DNA of 64,000 nt from Sphingomonas rubra (GCF_900115745.1 NZ_FOXP01000001.1:124001-188000), one strand, 5' to 3'; positions 9,609-20,778 are shown, numbered from the stretch's first letter. Notes: generated by a model not told the origin, from the sequence alone. Made by a program: numbers and translations.

Positions 9609-10597
9609 GCCGGTACGCCCGCCGCCTGCGCCATCACGCGCGCGCCTTCCGCTGAGACGATCGCCTGCTTGAGCGCGACGAGATAGGCGGCAAGGTCGCC
9701 CTGGCTGGACGGAATCGCGCGGCGCAGATTGAGAAAGCCGTGGACGTTGCCCGTCGCTTCCTGGAACACGGTGGGCACGCCCGCTCCTACCAGCGCGGCG
9801 GCATAGGCGCGTCCCTGGTCGCGGATCGGGTCCAGCCCGGCGGTGACGATCACCGCGGGCGGCATGCCGGCGAGATCGTGGGCGAGCGGCGAGGTGCGCG
9901 CGTGCGGCAGGTCGGCGGCGTAGGCGTCGGCGAACCAGCGCATGGTCTCGCGCGTCAGCAAGTAACCGTCGGCGAATTCGGCGAAGGACGGGTATTCGCG
10001 CGCCATGTCGGTGGCCGGGTAGAGCGGCGCCTGCACGATCACCGGCACCGCGGCGGGCGCGCCGCGCAGGGCCATGGCCGTGACGATCGCCAGGTTGCCG
10101 CCGGCGCTGTCGCCGCACAGAACCAGGCTGGTGACCACGCGGTCGAGCTCCGGCGGATTGCTCGCCAGCCAGCGCGCCGCCGCCTCGCAATCGTCGGGCG
10201 CGGCGGGCCAGCGATGCTCGGGCGCGAGCCGATATTCGACGGAGACGACGGGCAGCGCCAGAACACGCGCGATCTCCGCGCAGGCGGCAGCGTGCGTATC
10301 GACGCTGCCGATCACGAAGCCGCCGCCGTGGAAGAACAGCAGCGCGGGGCCGGGCTCGCGTCGCTCCGCCGCGTCGAACAGACGGGCGGCGATGGTGCCG
10401 GCCGGTCCCGGGATGGCAAGGTCGCGAACCACCGCCAGCTCGCCCGCGGGCAGGTCCGCGACGCCGGGCATGGCCGCGAAGATCGCGCGGGCGGCGGGAG
10501 CATCCAGTTCGTGCGTGCGAGGGCCGGGCAGGTTGTTGAGATAGGCCAGGAACTGCGCGGCGTCAGGGCGGACGTACGGGGCGGCGGGTGCGGTCAT
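9605..10597 (-). CDS. alpha/beta hydrolase, HSL-type esterase
   Basis: Members of the hormone-sensitive-lipase group hydrolyse short-chain esters. The 330-residue protein has the oxyanion-hole motif HGGGF at about 90-94, the nucleophile elbow GDSAGG at about 162-167, an acid in GLDPIRDQG near 245 and the histidine in VHGF near 275, so the catalytic triad looks complete. It is transcribed with rppH (overlapping stop/start) and diverges from the deacetylase gene 42 bases away. The natural substrate is unknown. Confidence 0.9.
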   Translation of the reverse strand: MTAPAAPYVRPDAAQFLAYLNNLPGPRTHELDAPAARAIFAAMPGVADLPAGELAVVRDLAIPGPAGTIAARLFDAAERREPGPALLFFHGGGFVIGSVDTHAAACAEIARVLALPVVSVEYRLAPEHRWPAAPDDCEAAARWLASNPPELDRVVTSLVLCGDSAGGNLAIVTAMALRGAPAAVPVIVQAPLYPATDMAREYPSFAEFADGYLLTRETMRWFADAYAADLPHARTSPLAHDLAGMPPAVIVTAGLDPIRDQGRAYAAALVGAGVPTVFQEATGNVHGFLNLRRAIPSSQGDLAAYLVALKQAIVSAEGARVMAQAAGVPA

Positions 10598-10639
10598 GGC
10601 GGTCCTTCTCGGTCGCGTGCGGCACCCTAACTAGAAGGC

Positions 10640-11554
10640 ATGATCCACGTCGTCCATCATCCCGCCTACGTGACGGCCGCCCCCGCCCGATCGACCTATC
10701 GCTGGGGCAAGAACGGGCTGATCCGCGACCTCTTACGGGCGGAGGGCGCAGGCATCGCGTGGCACGAGCCGGCCCCGATGCCGGTCCGCTGGTTGGAACA
10801 GGCGCACGATCCCGACTATGTCGCCGAAGTACTGGCGGCGGACGTGCCGGCGGCCAAGACGCGGCGGATCGGTTTCCCGATCACGCCGGAAGTGGCGGCG
10901 CGGGCGGCGGCGGTGCCCGGCGGTACCTATCTCGCGGCGCGATTGGCGATGGAGCACGGCTTCGCCGCGAACACCGCCGGCGGCAGCCACCACGCGCTGC
11001 ACGACACCGGCGCGGGGTACTGCGTCTTCAACGACCTGGCCGTCGCTGCGATCAGGCTGGTGGAAGAGGGCACGGTCGCGCGACTGTTGATCGTCGACGT
11101 CGACGTGCACCAGGGCGACGGAACCGCGGCGCTGACCGCCGGGCGCCCGGAGATCGCGACCTATTCGATCCACGCGGAGAAGAACTTCCCGGCGCGCAAG
11201 GCGCGCTCGACACTGGATGTGCCGCTCGCCGACGGGATCGGCGACGACGCCTATCTGGAAACGCTGGAGCGGACGCTGGCGCCGCTCGTCGCGGAGGTGC
11301 GGCCGCAGCTGGTGCTCTACCAGGGTGGGGTCGATCCTTATGCGGGCGATCGGCTGGGGCGGCTGTCGCTGTCGCTGTCGGGTCTGGCCCGGCGCGAGCG
11401 GCTGGTGGCGTCGTTGCTCGCCGGCGTGCCGATCGCGTGCACGGTGGGCGGTGGCTACGGCGACGATGCGTTGGCGATCGCCAGGCGGCACGTCGACGTG
11501 ATCCTTAATCTGGGTCACTCGATCGCGGGAACGCGAGAAGCGGTCGGGGCGTAG
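10640..11554 (+). CDS. histone deacetylase family protein (acetylpolyamine/acetoin-utilisation type)
   Basis: Zinc-dependent deacylase of the arginase/deacetylase fold. In order it shows GGSHHA (paired histidines, about residues 114-119), a tyrosine/phenylalanine pocket (GYCVFNDL), the zinc-ligand motif DVDVHQGDG near 154-162, and the C-terminal GGGYG with the transition-state Tyr. The 304-residue length fits bacterial single-domain members. It lies 8 bases before the photolyase gene and is probably cotranscribed; acetylated small molecules are more likely substrates than proteins. Confidence 0.9.
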   Translation: MIHVVHHPAYVTAAPARSTYRWGKNGLIRDLLRAEGAGIAWHEPAPMPVRWLEQAHDPDYVAEVLAADVPAAKTRRIGFPITPEVAARAAAVPGGTYLAARLAMEHGFAANTAGGSHHALHDTGAGYCVFNDLAVAAIRLVEEGTVARLLIVDVDVHQGDGTAALTAGRPEIATYSIHAEKNFPARKARSTLDVPLADGIGDDAYLETLERTLAPLVAEVRPQLVLYQGGVDPYAGDRLGRLSLSLSGLARRERLVASLLAGVPIACTVGGGYGDDALAIARRHVDVILNLGHSIAGTREAVGA

Positions 11555-11562
11555 CGGCTGGT

Positions 11563-12924
11563 GTGACCGATCCCGTGATCCTCTGGTTCCGCCAGGACCT
11601 TCGCCTCGCCGACCAGCCCGCCTTGTCCGCGGCGATCGGGCAGGGGCCGGTCGTGCCCGTCTACGTGCTCGACGACGACGGGCCGGGCGACTGGCGGATG
11701 GGCGGGGCGCAGCGCTGGTGGTTGCATCGCAGCCTCGCGGCGCTCGACCGCCAACTGCGCGACGCCGGTAGTCGGCTGATCCTGCGCCGGGGCCGGGCGG
11801 CCGAGACGCTGGCGGTGCTGATGGAAGAGACGGGCGCGACGCGCATCCACGGCTTGCGTCACTACGAGCCGTGGTGGCGGGCGGCGGAGGAGGCGCTGGG
11901 CGATCGGCTGTGCCTGCATGACGGCAACCATCTGGTGCGGATCGAGGACGTCCGCACCGGATCGGGTACGCCGTTTCGCATCTACTCGGCCTTCTGGCGC
12001 GGGTTGCAGCCGCTGCTGCCACCCGACCGGCCGCTGCCCGCGCCCGACGATGTCCCTGGACCTGCGCGATGGCCGAAGAGCGACACGCTGGCCGAGTGGC
12101 GGCTGTCGCCCAGCGGGCCCGACTGGTCGACCGGTTTCGACGAGGATTGGACGCCGGGCGAAGAGGGCGCGGCGGCGCGGCTGAAGCGCGTCGCCGGCCT
12201 GATCGGGGGCTATCCGGTCGATCGCAACCTGCCGGCGGAGGATGGGACCACCCGCCTGTCGCCGCACCTTCATTTCGGCGAGGTGTCGCCCCGCGCCGTG
12301 TGGCACGCGAGTGGCGGCGGCGCGGAAGTCGACAAGTTCCACAAGGAGCTGGCCTGGCGCGACTTCACCTCGGGCGTGGTGATGCAATTGCCGCGCTACG
12401 CCGACGACAATGGCCGGGCCAAGTACGATCGGCTGGAGTGGCGCACCGGCAAGGCGGCCACCGCGGACCTGCGCGCCTGGCAGCGCGGGCGCACCGGCTA
12501 CCCGATCGTCGACGCGGGGATGCGGCAGTTGTGGACCAGCGGGTGGATGCACAACCGCGTGCGGATGATCGCCGCCAGCTTCCTGGTGAAGCATCTGCTG
12601 ATCGACTGGCGCGAGGGCGAGCGCTGGTTCTGGGACTGTTTGGTGGACGCGGATTACGGCAACAATTCCGTCAACTGGCAGTGGATCGCGGGCACGGGGA
12701 TCGATGCCAATATGTGGAGCCGGATCATGGCGCCGCTGACGCAATCGGAGAAGTTCGACACGGGCAATTACATCCGCCGCTGGGTGCCCGAACTCGCCGA
12801 CGTCGCCGACGCCGCGATCCATGATCCCGAGGGGGCGGGGGTGCGACCGAGCGATTACCCGGCCAAGATCATCGGCCATCGCGAGGCGCGCGAGCGCGCT
12901 CTTGCCGCCGGACGCGCCATCTAG
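11563..12924 (+). CDS. phrB: deoxyribodipyrimidine photo-lyase
   Basis: Light-driven repair of cyclobutane pyrimidine dimers. The 453-residue protein has the N-terminal antenna-binding domain (VILWFRQDLRLADQPAL) and the FAD-binding domain with the class I signature around NSVNWQWIAGTG and MAPLTQSEKFD, plus WMHNRVRM. The GTG start places the first conserved residues where the family has them. It follows the deacetylase gene closely and precedes the cyclopropane synthase gene. I favour CPD photolyase over cryptochrome from the full set of DNA-binding motifs. Confidence 0.94.
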   Translation: MTDPVILWFRQDLRLADQPALSAAIGQGPVVPVYVLDDDGPGDWRMGGAQRWWLHRSLAALDRQLRDAGSRLILRRGRAAETLAVLMEETGATRIHGLRHYEPWWRAAEEALGDRLCLHDGNHLVRIEDVRTGSGTPFRIYSAFWRGLQPLLPPDRPLPAPDDVPGPARWPKSDTLAEWRLSPSGPDWSTGFDEDWTPGEEGAAARLKRVAGLIGGYPVDRNLPAEDGTTRLSPHLHFGEVSPRAVWHASGGGAEVDKFHKELAWRDFTSGVVMQLPRYADDNGRAKYDRLEWRTGKAATADLRAWQRGRTGYPIVDAGMRQLWTSGWMHNRVRMIAASFLVKHLLIDWREGERWFWDCLVDADYGNNSVNWQWIAGTGIDANMWSRIMAPLTQSEKFDTGNYIRRWVPELADVADAAIHDPEGAGVRPSDYPAKIIGHREARERALAAGRAI

Positions 12925-12956
12925 CCTATCGACGCGGGGCCGTGCATGGCGGCGGA

Positions 12957-14168
12957 ATGGAACAGGGGGTAGTGACAGCCGCGCGACGCGGCCGATGGTG
13001 GCGGCTGATCGCGGCGCCGTTCCACCGCATGCTCGATCGGATCGACCGGGGGCTGGAGGCGGGCGCGATCGAGGCGACGCTGCCGGACGGCACCGCGCGG
13101 CTGCTCGGCGGACGACGCGAGGGGCCGGTGGCGATCGTCGCGGTGCACCGTTGGCGGGCGCTGCGCCGCCTGGCGCTTGGCGGCTCGGCGGGCTGGTACG
13201 AGGCGTGGGCGGCGGGCGATTGGTCCAGCCCCGACCCGGTGCCGTTGTTCGACCTGTTCATGCGCAACCGGCTGAGCCTGGGCAGCGCGGCGCGGGCCAA
13301 GGGGACGGGGCGGCTGCTGCTGCGCGGGTTCCACGCGTTGCGGCCGAACAGCCGGCGGGGCGCGCGGGCGAACATCGCCTTCCACTATGACCTGGGGAAC
13401 GACTTCTACGCGACCTGGCTCGACCCGACGATGAGCTATTCCAGCGCGATGTTCGATGGCGCGGACGAGCAGCTGGAGGCGGCGCAGCGGCGCAAGGTGG
13501 CGCGGCTGCTCGATCGGCTACGCCTGCGCGACGGGGCGGCGATGCTGGAGATCGGCTGCGGCTGGGGTTTCCTGGCTGGCGAGGCGGCGGCGCGGGGCGC
13601 GCGGGTGACCGCGCTGACGCTGTCGGCGGAACAGGCCGAGGTGGCGCGGGGCCGCGCGGGCGCCGGGGTGGTGGTCGAGCTGACCGACTATCGCGACGTC
13701 CGCGGACGGTTCGACGCGATCGCCAGCGTCGAGATGGTGGAGGCGATCGGCATCGCGCAGTGGCGGACGTACCTGGAGGCGATCGCGCGGCTGCTGGTGC
13801 CGGGTGGGCGCGCGGGGCTCCAGTTCATCTCCATCGCCGACGACGTGTTCGACGCCTATGCCGCCAATGCCGACTTCATCCAGCGCTACGTCTTTCCCGG
13901 CGGGCTACTGATTTCGGAGCGGCGGTTCCGCGCCCTTGCCGAGGCGTGCGGGCTGGAATGGACCGACCCGGTGGCGTTCGGGATCGATTACGCGGAAACG
14001 CTGCGGCGTTGGCGGCTGGAGTTCGACGCGGCCGACGCCGACGGGCGGCTGCCGACGCGCCTGGATGCGCGGTTCAAGGCGCTGTGGCGATATTACCTGA
14101 TGTACTGCGAGGGCGGCTTCCGCGGCGGCGGCATCGACGTGGCGCAGGTGACGCTGGTGAAGCGCTAG
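12957..14168 (+). CDS. cyclopropane-fatty-acyl-phospholipid synthase family methyltransferase
   Basis: Transfers a methylene group from S-adenosylmethionine to unsaturated acyl chains of membrane phospholipids. The SAM-binding motif is MLEIGCGWGFLAGEAAARG (residues about 195-213), preceded by the family segment HYDLGNDFYATWLDPTMSYS and followed by the EMVEAIG and DFIQRYVFPGG blocks. About 400 residues is normal. An ATG at 12957 was chosen; a GTG at 12942 would add five residues. Its stop codon overlaps that of the convergent small gene downstream. Confidence 0.93.
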   Translation: MEQGVVTAARRGRWWRLIAAPFHRMLDRIDRGLEAGAIEATLPDGTARLLGGRREGPVAIVAVHRWRALRRLALGGSAGWYEAWAAGDWSSPDPVPLFDLFMRNRLSLGSAARAKGTGRLLLRGFHALRPNSRRGARANIAFHYDLGNDFYATWLDPTMSYSSAMFDGADEQLEAAQRRKVARLLDRLRLRDGAAMLEIGCGWGFLAGEAAARGARVTALTLSAEQAEVARGRAGAGVVVELTDYRDVRGRFDAIASVEMVEAIGIAQWRTYLEAIARLLVPGGRAGLQFISIADDVFDAYAANADFIQRYVFPGGLLISERRFRALAEACGLEWTDPVAFGIDYAETLRRWRLEFDAADADGRLPTRLDARFKALWRYYLMYCEGGFRGGGIDVAQVTLVKR

Positions 14169-14335
14169 CGACGGCGGTCGCGTTGCCAGACCAGCACCGC
14201 CGCGAGCGATCCGGCGGCAAGGCCGATCAGGGCGCCGGGCGTGGCCTGTCCGAGCAGCAGGCCTACACCCGCCCCGACGAGGACGCCGACCGCCACGAGG
14301 AAACCGCCGGCGTTGCTGGAAGGGGGCTGGGGCAT
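14165..14335 (-). CDS. small membrane protein (56 aa), unknown
   Basis: From the ATG at 14335 the product is MPQPPSSNAGG followed by two hydrophobic helices (FLVAVGVLVGAGVGLLLG and a second ending VLVW) and a basic tail (QRDRRR). This is a two-pass inner-membrane peptide with glycine-rich helices. The stop overlaps the stop of the convergent synthase gene by two bases. The longer reading frame upstream lacks coding character and was not used. Function not recognised. Confidence 0.6.
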   Translation of the reverse strand: MPQPPSSNAGGFLVAVGVLVGAGVGLLLGQATPGALIGLAAGSLAAVLVWQRDRRR

Positions 14336-14468
14336 AGCGGCGCCGATGCCATGTCCTTCGACGGGATGCCAGTGGGGATGGCGGATGACGGCGTGGCGGA
14401 GCCACGCCGTTGGTCGAGCCGGTGGCCCGCCGGCCGTGCTCGGGCGCGCCGATGGCGCGCCCTGCGCA

Positions 14469-15881
14469 TCAGCCACTATAGTACATATCGTACTCGACCG
14501 GGCTCGGCGTCATCTCCCACCGGGCCACGTCCTGATACTTGATCTCCACGTAAGCCTCGATCTGCTCCTTGGAGAACACGTCGCCCTTGAGCAGGAAGTC
14601 GTGGTCGGCGGTCAGGCTTTCCAGCGCCTCACGAAGCGACGCGCAGACGGTCGGCACCTCGGCGAGTTCGGCCGGGGGCAGGTCGTACAGGTTCTTGTCC
14701 ATCGCCTCGCCCGGATGGATGCGGTTCTGGATGCCGTCGAGACCCGCCATCATCAGCGCCGCATAAGCGAGGTACGGATTCGCGAGCGCGTCGGGGAAGC
14801 GCACCTCGACGCGCTTCGCCTTGGGGCCGGTGCCGTAGGGGATGCGGCACGACGCCGAGCGGTTGCGCGCCGAATAGGCGAGCAGCACCGGCGCCTCGTA
14901 GCCGGGCACCAACCGCTTGTAGCTGTTGGTCGACGGGTTGGTGAAGGCGTTGAGCGCCTTGGCGTGGCGGATGATGCCGCCGATGAAGTAGAGGCACATA
15001 TCCGACAGGCCGGCATAGCCGTTGCCGGCGAACAGCGGCTCCTTGCCGTTCCAGATCGAGAAATGCGTGTGCATTCCCGAGCCGTTGTCCTCCTTGATCG
15101 GCTTGGGCATGAACGTCGCCGTCTTGCCGTAGGCGTGCGCGACCTGGTGGACGACGTATTTGTAGATCTGCATCCGGTCGGCGGTGGTGGTCAGCGTACC
15201 AAAGGTCATGCCGAGTTCGTGCTGCGCGGCGGCGACCTCGTGGTGGTGCTTGTCGCAGGGCAGGCCCATCTCCAGCATGGTCGAGACCATCTCGCCGCGG
15301 ATATCGACCGCCGAGTCGACCGGCGCGACGGGAAAGTAGCCGCCCTTGGCGCGCGGACGGTGGGCGAGGTTGCCGCCCTCGTAATCGCGGCCAGTGTTGG
15401 TCGGCAGCTCGATATCGTCAATCTTGAAGTAGGAGCCGGCGTAGTTCGTGTCGAAGCGGACGTCGTCGAACATGAAGAACTCGGCCTCGGGGCCGACGTA
15501 GACGGTGTCGCCGATGCCGGTGGTCTTGAGGTACGCCTCGGCGCGCTTGGCGGTGGAGCGCGGATCGCGGGCGTAGAGCTCACCCGTCGATGGCTCGACG
15601 ATGTCGCAGAACACGATCAGCATCGGGGTGGCCGAGAAGGGATCGGTGTAGATCGCTTCCAGATCGGGTTTCAGGATCATGTCGGACTCGTTGATCGCCT
15701 TCCAGCCCTCGATCGAGCTGCCGTCGAACATCAGACCGTCGTCCCACTCGTCCTCGCCCATGACCGAGGCGACCATGGTCAGGTGCTGCCACTTGCCCTT
15801 GGGATCGGTGAAGCGGAGGTCGACCCACTCGATCTCCTCTTCCTTGATGCGCTTCAGGATGTCGGATGCGGTGGTGGCCAT
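14469..15881 (-). CDS. glnA: glutamine synthetase type I
   Basis: Condenses glutamate and ammonia to glutamine with ATP; dodecamer in the cytoplasm. The 470-residue protein has the GSIb hallmarks: [10 protein letters not shown], the VGPEAEFF metal site, [28 protein letters not shown], and the adenylylation tyrosine in NLYDLP, which marks control by GlnE and PII. glnB lies upstream on the same strand, separated by 159 bases containing a large palindrome. A sigma-54 promoter before glnB makes nitrogen-limited transcription of both likely. Confidence 0.97.
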   Translation of the reverse strand: MATTASDILKRIKEEEIEWVDLRFTDPKGKWQHLTMVASVMGEDEWDDGLMFDGSSIEGWKAINESDMILKPDLEAIYTDPFSATPMLIVFCDIVEPSTGELYARDPRSTAKRAEAYLKTTGIGDTVYVGPEAEFFMFDDVRFDTNYAGSYFKIDDIELPTNTGRDYEGGNLAHRPRAKGGYFPVAPVDSAVDIRGEMVSTMLEMGLPCDKHHHEVAAAQHELGMTFGTLTTTADRMQIYKYVVHQVAHAYGKTATFMPKPIKEDNGSGMHTHFSIWNGKEPLFAGNGYAGLSDMCLYFIGGIIRHAKALNAFTNPSTNSYKRLVPGYEAPVLLAYSARNRSASCRIPYGTGPKAKRVEVRFPDALANPYLAYAALMMAGLDGIQNRIHPGEAMDKNLYDLPPAELAEVPTVCASLREALESLTADHDFLLKGDVFSKEQIEAYVEIKYQDVARWEMTPSPVEYDMYYSG

Positions 15882-15977
15882 GTCACGTGTTCCTTCTGAG
15901 AGATCCCTCCCGCTGGCGAGAGGGGCTAGGGGAGGGGAGTGCTCGTACCGCTCGCTTGCGGCCCTGCCCTCCCCCGA

Positions 15978-16034
15978 CCCCTCCCGCAGGGTTCCCATCA
16001 AAGTAGTACTTTGATGGGGCCCAAGCGGGAGGGG
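15978..16034. repeat. long nested palindrome between glnB and glnA
   Basis: A 25-base perfect inverted repeat (15994-16018, core CATCAAAGTAGTACTTTGATG) is enclosed by a second pair of arms, CCCCTCCCGC and GCGGGAGGGG. Further CCCTCCCGC/GAGGGG-type sequence continues to about 15905. In the glnB-glnA transcript it would form a very stable stem. It looks like an intergenic repeat element rather than a simple terminator because there is no U-tract. Confidence 0.75.
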
Positions 16035-16040
16035 AGAAAA

Positions 16041-17150
<1,110 letters not shown>

Positions 17151-17188
17151 TTCTACTTAACATCCTCTCGCTCCCGCTGCGTCGTCAG

Positions 17189-17237
17189 ACACGGCCCTTC
17201 GGCTGCCTGCCAAGGCAGGCGCTCAGGACAGGCAGCC
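17189..17237. repeat. dispersed palindromic repeat, partial second copy
   Basis: Repeats the module CCCTTCGGCT...GCTCAGGACAGGC of the element at 17008-17150, but with a different stem (TGCCTGCC/GGCAGGC instead of GGCCGGC/GCCGGCC). The stem has changed on both sides together, so base pairing is preserved. Confidence 0.7.
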
Positions 17238-17283
17238 GCGTCTTGTGACGCGCTTCGCCATGCTGGCCGGGCACGCGCGCGTG

Positions 17284-17304
17284 CGCAGTAGCCAGGCTAC
17301 TGCG
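17284..17304 (-). terminator. hairpin containing the accC stop codon
   Basis: CGCAGTAG-CCTGG-CTACTGCG on the minus strand is a perfect 8-bp stem whose left arm includes the accC stop codon TAG. There is no U-run after it, so it may act as a 3' end stabiliser or Rho-assisted terminator rather than a classical intrinsic terminator. Confidence 0.5.
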
Positions 17305-18649
17305 TCTCTCGCGCCAACCACTCCTCCAGCCACTTGATCGTATAGGCCCCCTCCAGGAATTCCGGATCGTCGATCAGGTCGCGGTGGAGCGGGATGGTGG
17401 TCTTCATGCCCTCGATCACGAACTCCTCCAGCGCGCGGCGCAGGCGGGCGATACAGCGGTCGCGGGTGGTGCCGTAGACGATCAGCTTGGCGATCATGCT
17501 GTCGTAATAGGGCGGCACCTTGTAGCCGGCGTAGAGCCCCGAATCGACGCGGACGTGCATGCCGCCGGGGGCGTGGAACTGCGTCACCAGGCCGGGCGAG
17601 GGGGCGAAGGTACGCGGGTCCTCGGCGTTGATGCGGCATTCGATCGCGTGGCCGGTGAAGCGGACCTCCTCCTGCTTGACCGATAGGGGGCAGCCCTCGG
17701 CGACGCGGATCTGCTCGCGGACCAGGTCGATGCCGGTAATCATCTCGGTCACCGGATGCTCGACCTGGAGGCGGGTGTTCATCTCGATGAAGTAGAACTC
17801 CCCCGCTTCCCACAGGAACTCGATCGTGCCGGCGCCGCGATAGCCCATGTCGGCCATCGCCTTGGCGACGATGCCGCCCATGCGCGCGCGCTCCTCCGCC
17901 GTGATGACGGGGGAGGGGGCCTCCTCCAGCACCTTCTGGTGGCGACGCTGGAGCGAGCAGTCGCGCTCGCCGAGGTGGATGGCATTGCCCTCGCCGTCGC
18001 CGAACACCTGGAACTCGATGTGGCGCGGGTTGCCGAGGTACTTCTCGATATAGACGGTGGCGTCGCCGAAGGCGGCCTTCGCCTCGCTGCCCGCCTGCTG
18101 CATCAGCGTCTCCAGCTGATCCTCGGACGCGCAGACCTTCATGCCGCGGCCGCCGCCGCCCGAGGCCGCCTTGATGATGACGGGGTAGCCGATCCGCGCG
18201 GCGATCTCGCGCGCCTCGGCCACGTCGCTGACCGCGCCGTCGGAGCCTGGAACGAGCGGCAGGCCGAGCGCGCCGGCGGTGCGCTTGGCCTCCACCTTGT
18301 CGCCCATGGTGCGGATATGCTCGGGCTTGGGGCCGACGAAGATGAGGCCGTGCAGCTCGACGATGTCGGCAAAGCGGGCGTTCTCGCTGAGAAAACCGTA
18401 GCCGGGGTGGATCGCGTCGGCGCCCGAGATCTCGGCGGCGGAGATGATGTTGGGAATGTTGAGGTAGCTGTCGGTCGCCGACGGCGGGCCGATGCAGATC
18501 GCCTCGTCCGCCAGGCGCACGTGCATGGCGTCGGCATCGGCGGTGGAATGTACCGCGACGGTCTTGATCCCCATCTCGTGACAGGCACGGTGGATGCGGA
18601 GCGCGATCTCGCCGCGATTGGCGATCAGCAGCTTCTTGATGGGCTTCAT
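17297..18649 (-). CDS. accC: acetyl-CoA carboxylase, biotin carboxylase subunit
   Basis: Carboxylates biotin on AccB with bicarbonate and ATP, first half-reaction of malonyl-CoA synthesis. The 450-residue ATP-grasp protein shows [15 protein letters not shown] at the N-terminus, the glycine-rich SGGGGRGMK loop, [14 protein letters not shown] and the [14 protein letters not shown] active site. Its ATG follows the accB stop by one codon's distance, giving the standard aroQ-accB-accC order. Confidence 0.97.
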   Translation of the reverse strand: MKPIKKLLIANRGEIALRIHRACHEMGIKTVAVHSTADADAMHVRLADEAICIGPPSATDSYLNIPNIISAAEISGADAIHPGYGFLSENARFADIVELHGLIFVGPKPEHIRTMGDKVEAKRTAGALGLPLVPGSDGAVSDVAEAREIAARIGYPVIIKAASGGGGRGMKVCASEDQLETLMQQAGSEAKAAFGDATVYIEKYLGNPRHIEFQVFGDGEGNAIHLGERDCSLQRRHQKVLEEAPSPVITAEERARMGGIVAKAMADMGYRGAGTIEFLWEAGEFYFIEMNTRLQVEHPVTEMITGIDLVREQIRVAEGCPLSVKQEEVRFTGHAIECRINAEDPRTFAPSPGLVTQFHAPGGMHVRVDSGLYAGYKVPPYYDSMIAKLIVYGTTRDRCIARLRRALEEFVIEGMKTTIPLHRDLIDDPEFLEGAYTIKWLEEWLARETQ

Positions 18650-18650
18650 G

Positions 18651-19130
18651 TTATTCGACGACGACCAGCGGCTGGTCGAACTCGACCGGCTGGCCGTTCT
18701 CGACCAGCACCTGGGTGACGGTGCCGGCGGTCGGCGCGACGATGGGGTTCATCACCTTCATCGCCTCGACGATCAGCAGCGTGTCGCCGGCGGCGACCTT
18801 CTGGCCGACGGCGGCGAAGGGCTTGGCGCCGGGCTCGGCCGACAGATAGGCGGTGCCGACCATGGGCGACTTGACCGCGTCGGCGCTGACGGTGGGGGCG
18901 AGCGCGCCCGCCTCGGCCGGCAGCGGCGCCGAGGGCAGCGTGCCGGCGGGTGGCGGAGGGGCGTAGTGCATTGGCGGCGCGGCGTTGACGGCCGCCGCCT
19001 TGCGCGCGACGCGGATTTTCCGCGCGCCGTCCTCGACCTCGATCTCGGTCAGCGAGGTGGCATCGAGCAGTTCGGCAAGCTGGCGGACGAGATCGACGTC
19101 GACCTTCAGCGCTTCATTGGGTTCGGTCAT
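18651..19130 (-). CDS. accB: acetyl-CoA carboxylase, biotin carboxyl carrier protein
   Basis: Carries biotin between the carboxylase and transferase subunits. The ATG at 19130 gives 159 residues with an N-terminal domain, a proline/alanine-rich linker ([18 protein letters not shown]) and the C-terminal biotinyl domain with the biotinylated lysine in EAMKVMNPI near residue 122. It lies between aroQ and accC as in most proteobacteria. Confidence 0.96.
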   Translation of the reverse strand: MTEPNEALKVDVDLVRQLAELLDATSLTEIEVEDGARKIRVARKAAAVNAAPPMHYAPPPPAGTLPSAPLPAEAGALAPTVSADAVKSPMVGTAYLSAEPGAKPFAAVGQKVAAGDTLLIVEAMKVMNPIVAPTAGTVTQVLVENGQPVEFDQPLVVVE

Positions 19131-19161
19131 CGTGGCTTCCCTGTTCAAGCGCGCGCGTGTG

Positions 19162-19593
19162 TCAGATGCGGGCCGCGGCTTCAAGCGCGAGCATGTAGGA
19201 CAAGGCGCCGAAGCCGGCGATCGTGCCCTTCGCCGCCTGGCCGACGAGGCTGACGTGGCGGAAGGATTCGCGGGCGTGGGGGTTGGAGAGGTGGACCTCG
19301 ATCACCGGGGTGGTCACCGCCTTGATCGCGTCGTGGATGGCGACCGAGGTGTGGGTGAAACCGCCGGCGTTGAGGAGGACGGCCTTGGCGCGGGTCGCCT
19401 GCGCCTCGTGCAGCCAGTCGACCAGATGGCCCTCGTGGTTCGACTGGCGCAGGTCGATCTCCAGGTCCAGCTCGCGGGCGCGGTCTTCCAGGCGGCCGGC
19501 AATGTCGTCGAGCGTGTCGTGACCGTAGATGTCGGGCTCGCGCAGGCCGAGCAGGTTGAGGTTGGGGCCGTTCAGGACGAAGATGGTGGACAT
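19162..19593 (-). CDS. aroQ: type II 3-dehydroquinate dehydratase
   Basis: Third step of the shikimate pathway: 3-dehydroquinate to 3-dehydroshikimate. The 143-residue protein shows the type II signature [20 protein letters not shown] with the catalytic Arg/Tyr loop, [16 protein letters not shown], and [15 protein letters not shown]. It heads the aroQ-accB-accC group and diverges from the thiSG fusion across 79 bases. Confidence 0.97.
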   Translation of the reverse strand: MSTIFVLNGPNLNLLGLREPDIYGHDTLDDIAGRLEDRARELDLEIDLRQSNHEGHLVDWLHEAQATRAKAVLLNAGGFTHTSVAIHDAIKAVTTPVIEVHLSNPHARESFRHVSLVGQAAKGTIAGFGALSYMLALEAAARI

Positions 19594-19672
19594 CGCTGCT
19601 CCGGTTGAACGTGGCGGATGGGACGCCTAGGTGCGGTGGCCCCCTCTTAGCGCGAACGGAAGCTGCGGCACC

Positions 19673-20680
19673 ATGGCCCATAGCGACGGCACCATCACGA
19701 TCACCGTCAACGGCGAGCACAAGCGCGTCGTGGCGGGCATGAGCATCGCCGACCTCGCCACCGAACTGGGCCTCGTGCCCGAGAAGGTGGCGGTGGAGCG
19801 GAACATGGAGGTGGTGCCGCGGTCGACGCTGACGGAGGTGCGGCTGGAGGATGGCGACGATTTGGAAATCGTGCACTTTGTCGGCGGGGGCGATCACGCG
19901 CGGCCGGTGGATGCGGATACGTGGATGGTGGCGGGGCGGACGTTCCGGTCGCGGCTGATCGTCGGCACGGGCAAGTACAAGGATTTCGCGCAGAACGCCG
20001 CTGCGGTCGAGGCGTCGGGTGCTGAGATCGTGACGGTGGCGGTGCGGCGGGTGAACGTATCGGACCGGAACGCGCCGATGCTGACCGACTTCATCGACCC
20101 CAAGCGCGTGACGTACCTGCCCAATACCGCCGGCTGTTTCGATGCGGAGTCGGCGATCCGCACGCTGCGGCTGGCGCGCGAGGCGGGGGGGTGGGATCTC
20201 GTCAAGCTGGAGGTGCTGGGCGAGGCGAAGACGCTGTACCCCGATATGCGCGAGACGCTGAAGGCGACCGAGGTGCTGGTGCGCGAAGGTTTCAAACCGA
20301 TGGTCTACTGCGTCGACGATCCGATCGCCGCGAAGCAGCTGGAGGAGGCGGGGGCGGTCGCCATCATGCCGCTCGGCGCGCCGATCGGGTCGGGGCTGGG
20401 CATTCAGAACCGGGTGACGATCCGGCTGATCGTCGAGGGTGCGGGCGTGCCGGTGCTGGTCGATGCGGGCGTCGGTTCCGCCTCCGACGCGGCGGTGGCG
20501 ATGGAGCTGGGCTGCGATGGCGTGCTGATGAACACCGCGATCGCCGAGGCGAAGGACCCGGTGATGATGGCGGCGGCGATGCGTTCGGCGGTGGAGGCCG
20601 GGCGGCTGTCGTACCGGGCCGGGCGGATGGGTATGCGGCGCTACGCCGACCCGTCGAGCCCGCTCGCCGGATTGATCTAA
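19673..20680 (+). CDS. thiSG: ThiS-ThiG fusion: sulfur carrier protein and thiazole synthase
   Basis: The 335-residue protein joins a ThiS ubiquitin-like domain (residues about 8-71, [19 protein letters not shown] ... IVHFVGGG) to a complete ThiG barrel (from about residue 80, [15 protein letters not shown]; Schiff-base lysine in LVKLEVLG; C-terminal [15 protein letters not shown]). ThiG makes the thiazole phosphate of thiamine using sulfur from the ThiS C-terminal thiocarboxylate. Here the Gly-Gly is internal and is followed by more chain. No TPP riboswitch was seen in the 79-base leader. Confidence 0.94.
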   Translation: MAHSDGTITITVNGEHKRVVAGMSIADLATELGLVPEKVAVERNMEVVPRSTLTEVRLEDGDDLEIVHFVGGGDHARPVDADTWMVAGRTFRSRLIVGTGKYKDFAQNAAAVEASGAEIVTVAVRRVNVSDRNAPMLTDFIDPKRVTYLPNTAGCFDAESAIRTLRLAREAGGWDLVKLEVLGEAKTLYPDMRETLKATEVLVREGFKPMVYCVDDPIAAKQLEEAGAVAIMPLGAPIGSGLGIQNRVTIRLIVEGAGVPVLVDAGVGSASDAAVAMELGCDGVLMNTAIAEAKDPVMMAAAMRSAVEAGRLSYRAGRMGMRRYADPSSPLAGLI

Positions 20681-20692
20681 CGCAATTTTCAC

Positions 20693-20720
20693 GGAACCGC
20701 GCGACCGGGAAGACCGTTTC
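20693..20720 (+). promoter_or_regulatory. general-stress sigma factor (EcfG-type) promoter of the CsbD gene
   Basis: GGAAC (20693-20697) is separated by 17 bases from CGTTTC (20715-20720). GGAAC-N16/17-CGTT is the known consensus of alphaproteobacterial EcfG-dependent general stress promoters. It lies about 60 bases before a CsbD stress-protein gene, a typical target. Confidence 0.7.
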
Positions 20721-20778
20721 TCTACCGCAACATCAAGCCGGCGCGGCGGTCGCGACGGCACATGCGTAGGAGGTCCGA

